Below, piece after piece: positions 60,058 through 64,000 of a DNA stretch of 64,000 nucleotides; the first letter of the stretch is position 1, and the number at the start of each line of letters is the position of its first letter. Made by a program: the position numbers and the translations under genes. Origin of the DNA: Monosporascus cannonballus (taxonomy: Eukaryota; Ascomycota; Sordariomycetes; Xylariales); NCBI GenBank assembly GCA_004154925.1, contig QJNS01000012.1:124001-188000 (forward strand), given 5' to 3'. A model generated the notes under the pieces. The model was not told the DNA's origin. It did no database searches and worked only from the letters and a program-made list of their open reading frames with translations.

Positions 60058-61330
60058 GGTTTAGGTAGCCACGCGGCCTGTGTCTTCAGACAGGCCTAGT
60101 AAAGGGGAACCTAGCTATGAGCTAGTCCCACTATAATCCTCACCGTCGAAGAGGCGATCAACTCCATCGAACCCCTTCCGGAGTCGGTGACATTTATTAT
60201 TCACTCGATGTCTTGGCGAGCCTCTTTTTAGCTTCAGAGGCGCCGCGGACGAATATTGCATGTCCTTGTCTTACCGAAGGTGCTTGTTGCTACTACTCTG
60301 CTTCTGCTCTCGATGTATGATACGGCTATCTTCTTGGGGCATGTTGGAATAGGATATAAAATCTGTCGTGCGAGACATAAGTTTAGTATAGGGAGGGAAG
60401 GTGAAGAGTGTCAGGCAATACAGTGTGGCACATGCACCTCAGATAAAAGTCCTTACTTCCTGGTGAGGCGAGTCCGGATAAGATTAGCGAGCGCTTTCAC
60501 GCTAGTGATGTCTTGGGCCATCCCCCCGAGCGCGTCGTGTTGACGAGAATAACCACCATATGTCATGAACGCATCGTCTCGTCACCCGGCGAGCTTCTAA
60601 GCCGAAGATGATTTCGCCTAAGATCCTCCTGTCTAAGAACACAGAGAAGCAGCACATCCTGAGCCTGAAGTGAGTTCTGTCAAACCAAGGCTATTGGCCA
60701 AGGATACCCTCGCCCCTTCTTGGTAAGTACCGATTTAGGGGAAGCTCCTCATTGCAGATTCTTACAGCCATAATCGGATATGATCGAGTCCGGCTACCAG
60801 ATGATCAGTGGCTGTGCTTGGAGACGTCGATGTCGATCTTGGTCAGGTCCGCTTCAATATAGGCTATAGACAGGATAAATGTCTTGTTTCGCCCGAGAGC
60901 CGACAGAATGTCACGTAATCTAGAGGAGGTGTCCATCGGAGAAGGAAGACGGCGTCGGAGATATGTGGTACTGACTTACCCAACCGAGCAAATCCGAGAA
61001 CTGGCATGCGGGTTGCGCTATTCCGCAAATTATCGGTATCGGGGGATAGAGTCCACGATGGTGGTGTTAATGGGCCATCCGAGTTCATTAACAGCGACGC
61101 TAGATAGCATGACGTTGCCCCGCGGCGGTTTTGCTCCTGTAACGTCAGTAACCCAGATCAAACCCAAGGGTTTCAAGATTGATGCCTATCCATGACGTTC
61201 GAGTTCCCGGGCCTCCGGACGGTGTTCTACAGCGGGAGACGGTATAAGGGACGGAACATAACCCCCACAATCTCACGTCCTATACCGGAGTTCGAAGGGG
61301 GGGAGAGACGAGACCCCGCGAGTAACCGTC
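60058..61330. other. Mostly intergenic, possible gene remnants
   Basis: No complete gene. A short - strand piece at 60805-60876 reads as a plausible protein end (YIEADLTKIDIDVSKHSH and stop) but has no partner I can join. The 103-codon + frame at 60884-61195 and the 95-codon + frame at 60256-60543 are not recognised. Confidence 0.35.
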
Positions 61331-61537
61331 CTAATTCCGCGTCCTAATAGGGCGCGGTGTTCCGTTTGAGAGCTCCCTGTCCTTCTCCATCGCGACCAAC
61401 TCCTCGTCGCTCTTGCGTATCTGGAGTCTACTCCACCGGGCCACGTCGGCTTCCTCCAGCTGGATGGCCACGCAGTGCACTTCGTTCCGCTCTCCGTCCC
61501 AGACATAGGACTTGAGTATTGTGCGACATGAGAGAAT
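61331..61537 (-). pseudogene. Coding fragment of an unknown protein
   Basis: On the - strand a frame ending at a TAG (61331-61333) reads like real protein: ILKSYVWDGERNEVHCVAIQ, then LEEADVARWSRLQI, SDEELVAMEKDREL and PRPIRTRN. A stop precedes it and no start is visible, so it is either a last exon or a leftover piece. The overlapping 103-codon frame (61273-61584) in another phase looks like a shadow. Family unknown. Confidence 0.35.
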
Positions 61538-62164
61538 GCACGATCCGCCCCTTCAGCCGATAAAGACATAGTTACCGCATCCAATGAACCAACGAAGTCA
61601 TATTATTCAGGGGTTATCGTTCTGGGAGGACGCGATGGATATTTATAAACTGGGCGCCGTGGTTACTGCAGACATCCCCTTTTATGAGACGTTTCTCGAC
61701 GCACCAGATACCCCAAAGGAAGCCCAAATGATAAGGCATTCCTGCCAGCTCGCTCGCCCTGTGTGCAGTGTGCAGAATATCGTCAGTAGAAAGGTACCAT
61801 AATAGGTTCGGTGCGTCTAGAAACCGGGCCGAGGCTCGGATTGGTTTCGCGTAGCCGGATACCTCCTTACTAGACTTGTGATGATGACTGTGAGGTCCTC
61901 CAAGATTATCTGCCCCAGCCCACGACTTATTATCATGGCTTGCTGTCCAAATCTATGACGGCAGCTCGTTAGCAATATCCGTGTCTGCCCCGGAGTGGCC
62001 TCCTCTCCTGTCAATGGTAGTTCGACCCGGAACCGGCCGTGTCCTGAATATGTGCTTCTGGAATTGGTATAATACAAGCTCTGTACATGTCATTTCGGCA
62101 GCCCATGGACTTCGCGCCGCGCCCTGTTGATATAAGCGCCTCCCCCGAATCACGCACCGCCGTT
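61538..62164. other. Intergenic, 3' side of the mL50 gene
   Basis: No gene recognised. Small frames at 61584-61802 (+), 61817-62077 (-) and 61953-62186 (-) lack features. Confidence 0.4.
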
Positions 62165-63435
62165 CTAGACCCCCCCCTTGAGCCACTCGCGCTCCTTGTT
62201 CTTTCTAGCGAAGCCGTGGCCCTCGAGGGGCAGGTCCCTCTTCCTCAGCTCCTCCTCGATCAGCTTGAATCTGCCCACGGCCTTCTCCTTGTCGCCGCGG
62301 GTGACGCGCTTCGCGGAGAAGGTGACGTTGGGCAGCTCCACCAGCTCCTGCCTCTGCTTCAGGATCTCCTCCGTCAACGTCTGCGGCTTGGGCGGCTTCT
62401 GTAGGATGCGCAGGAGGGCGTGGACATTTGTGACTTCGGGGAGCTTGTGGTCGGGAACCAGCTGGCCCGTGAGCTGGAAGATCCGCTTCATCACCTGAAG
62501 CCCGGCCTGTTAGTTTGGGCGCGCATTGGGGTGGACTAAAAGACGTAAGGGGAACATACGGCGAATTTCATCCTTGGATCGTCCAGCGCGACAAATTTCC
62601 AGCTCGCATCCCAACTAGCCTTGTGCACGGAGACCTCCTCAGCGGAGAGCACTGTCTTCTTCGCCGCCTTGCGCGGGGCGGAGCTGCCACCCGTAGCGGA
62701 TCCCTCAGCTGGCTCCTGTAGCCCGTCCTTCCAACTCAAGTCATCCAACAGGCCGGCGACGTCGCCATTCAGAGAAACCTGGCCATCTTCGGCGACCGTA
62801 ATATCCAGCTCCAGGGACCGGCGCATTTGAGGTAGATCACCTTCCGGCCAGACGCCCACGAGATCATCGTTCCGACCGGCCTGTCTCAGGGCGAAAGCCT
62901 CGGCCACGGCGCGCCGCACCGCGGCCTCGAGGATGAGCGGATCGACAATCTTCCTCTTGGGCCTGAAACCGACGAAGTCGCCCTTCCAATGGTCCTTCTT
63001 CTCCCACCAGCCCCCTAGGCCGCCCACCGACTCGAGGCCGTCGGCGATCGTTGCGGGAACGTATCTCGTGTCGGCGATCTCATCGGGGCGTTTGGCGGTG
63101 GTGCGGCGCGGCGGGGTGACGTACAGACCCCTCTCAGGTTCCTGTCCCGTGCCCTCCCCCACGATTTCTCCCCCCGGCCGGGTCGATAATGGTGCGTCCT
63201 CCTCCGCTCCCGGGGTAACCAGGCTTCGAGGGACAGCCTGATTTTCCGTAGAGTAGAAGCGAGCGAGACGTAGGGAGCGAGACGGTACTGTCGGTGGCCT
63301 CGCGCCGCTGGTCTGTGAAGTTGTGTGAATAGAAGCCCGGGCGGCCGGTGATGGGCAGGCCAAAGGCGGGATTGGCTGTTTCGCCGCCAGAACAGCAGGG
63401 CCAGACGGCCTTCGTAATCTCGCTATCCGTCGCAT
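62165..63435 (-). CDS. Mitochondrial large-subunit ribosomal protein, L50 family (fungal MRPL13/mL50 type)
   Basis: Exon 1 (63435-62560) and exon 2 (62494-62165) are joined by a 65-bp GT-AG intron, giving 401 residues. The N-terminus is basic (MRRIARLRRPSGPAVLAAK...RSLRLARFYSTENQ), with the RFYST pattern typical of mitochondrial import sequences. A Ribosomal_L50-like domain follows: WKGDFVGFRPKRKIVDPLIL, EAAVRRAVAEAFALR, then WKFVALDDPRMKFA joined to VMKRIFQLTGQLVPDHKLPE and VHALLRILQKPPKP. The C-terminus is charged and helical (KKRDLPLEGHGFARKNKERE-like). It acts in mitochondrial translation. It is divergent from the gene at 63725. Confidence 0.88.
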
Positions 63436-63724
63436 CGTTCTGGGGGACTGAGCTGGAGTGTTGCTAATCCAGCCTCAATCACGAACCCGCCAGAAGGAAG
63501 GACGGACATGAACTTTTTTGGCCAAGGCCGCTCCGGGGCGATGGGTGGGTCTCAAGGTGACAAGCCACAGTTCTTAAGCTTCAGCCACATATTCAAGGTG
63601 GGGCTGGTGCAGGGTTCCAGGTAAGCTCTCCCGTCCGGCAGCTGTCACAGGTCGACAAACCCCGTCTTGGCAGCTTCGACCTTGTCATGGCGAGATAACA
63701 AAGGCATCACGAACTACGCCGACG
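63436..63724. promoter_or_regulatory. Bidirectional promoter region
   Basis: 289 bp separates the start codons of the divergent mL50 gene (-) and the secretory-pathway gene (+), so both promoters must lie here or overlap the genes. No factor site is recognised with confidence. Confidence 0.4.
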
Positions 63725-64000
63725 ATGACGCGCCTCTATATATGTCTGCTCCTCATCGGAGCGCTAGTATCCCTCGTTTCAGCAGGTAGCTAACGCCCAG
63801 TTCAATTCGTTTACCCATGCGAAACTTCACCCCGGCAGCAGGAACCAAGCTAATCGACTCTTGACATCTTCTCCAGGGGCGCCGACGTTCTGTAAATGCA
63901 CCTGCTTCAAGAACAGCACCCTGATCCAGCTAGGTCCCAGTAAATCCACCTCCGCCACGGACCCGACGCTCCTCTTCTCGCCGCGGGACTCCGATGTATC
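63725..64000 (+). CDS. Signal-peptide protein with Cys-rich start, truncated by window end
   Basis: Exon 1 (63725-63785) encodes MTRLYICLLLIGALVSLVSA, a signal peptide. A 91-bp GT-AG intron follows, and exon 2 (from 63877) continues GAPTFCKCTCFKNSTLIQLG with a C-x-C-x-C triplet and an N-glycosylation site. Its last visible part is Ser/Thr-rich (SKSTSATDPTLLFSPRDSD). This start resembles a conserved fungal secretory-pathway or membrane protein of unknown function that begins FCKC-CF-NSTI. The rest lies outside the window. Confidence 0.7.

Noticed and set aside
1..64000. CRISPR arrays, tRNA and rRNA genes
   Set aside because: None seen. The regular short repeats are tandem units in LTRs (35-55 bp) without spacers, and no cloverleaf was recognised by eye.

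Overview
This is nuclear DNA of a filamentous ascomycete. Genes have short (46-91 bp) GT-AG introns, and there is a Zn2Cys6 regulator, a secreted small protein, a fungal arylsulfotransferase-family protein and a mitochondrial ribosomal protein. The window also contains long AT-rich blocks in which CpA/TpG is scarce, TpA is very common and CpG survives. That is the footprint of repeat-induced point mutation (RIP). Two gene-bearing blocks (about 17.98-21.81 kb and 42.85-64.0 kb) are separated by two RIP-degraded transposon blocks (1-17.98 kb and 21.81-42.85 kb).

Left block: a Ty3/gypsy element on the + strand (R1, 5' end outside the window) is interrupted by a second gypsy element (R2, 3182-10215, TSD ATTTC). 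A TA-type DNA-element end (E3) and a - strand gypsy element (R3, 11315-17981, TSD GTGAG) follow. Right block: a TIR element with a TA target site (E2, 21810-42851; about 841 bp once its insertions are removed) contains gypsy element R4 (22234-28988, - strand, TSD AGTAT) and gypsy element R5 (29382-42817, + strand, TSD TTAAG/TTGAG). R5 is itself split by R6 (34915-41728, + strand, TSD TTAAG).

The main discovery is that this nest sits inside one gene. A degenerate Hsp70-family gene on the - strand has its N-terminal part at 42854-45000 and its C-terminal part at 21475-21807, about 21 kb apart. Removing E2 at its TA duplication rejoins the two parts in frame. The same gene carries a solo LTR (44713-44919, TSD AATGA) inside its first intron. 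A second notable result is that five gypsy copies from two families carry, between pol and the 3' LTR, a reading frame on the strand opposite gag-pol that looks like a basic, coiled-coil, once cysteine-rich protein. In R4 it is still open (22720-23073).

Genes that look intact are: a three-exon small secreted protein (19939-20618); a Zn2Cys6 transcription factor (49176-50824); a cupin protein (51256-51876); an arylsulfotransferase-family secreted protein (52498-54162, -); a mitochondrial acyl-CoA thioesterase-like HotDog protein (58555-60057); a mitochondrial ribosomal protein of the L50 family (62165-63435, -); and the 5' end of a signal-peptide protein that runs off the window (63725-). A hypothetical coiled-coil gene (45988-47526) has one in-frame stop. 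The regulator, cupin and arylsulfotransferase genes form a compact group. Two MITE-like elements (48653-48856 and about 56512-57048) lie in the right-hand gene block, the second related to E2.
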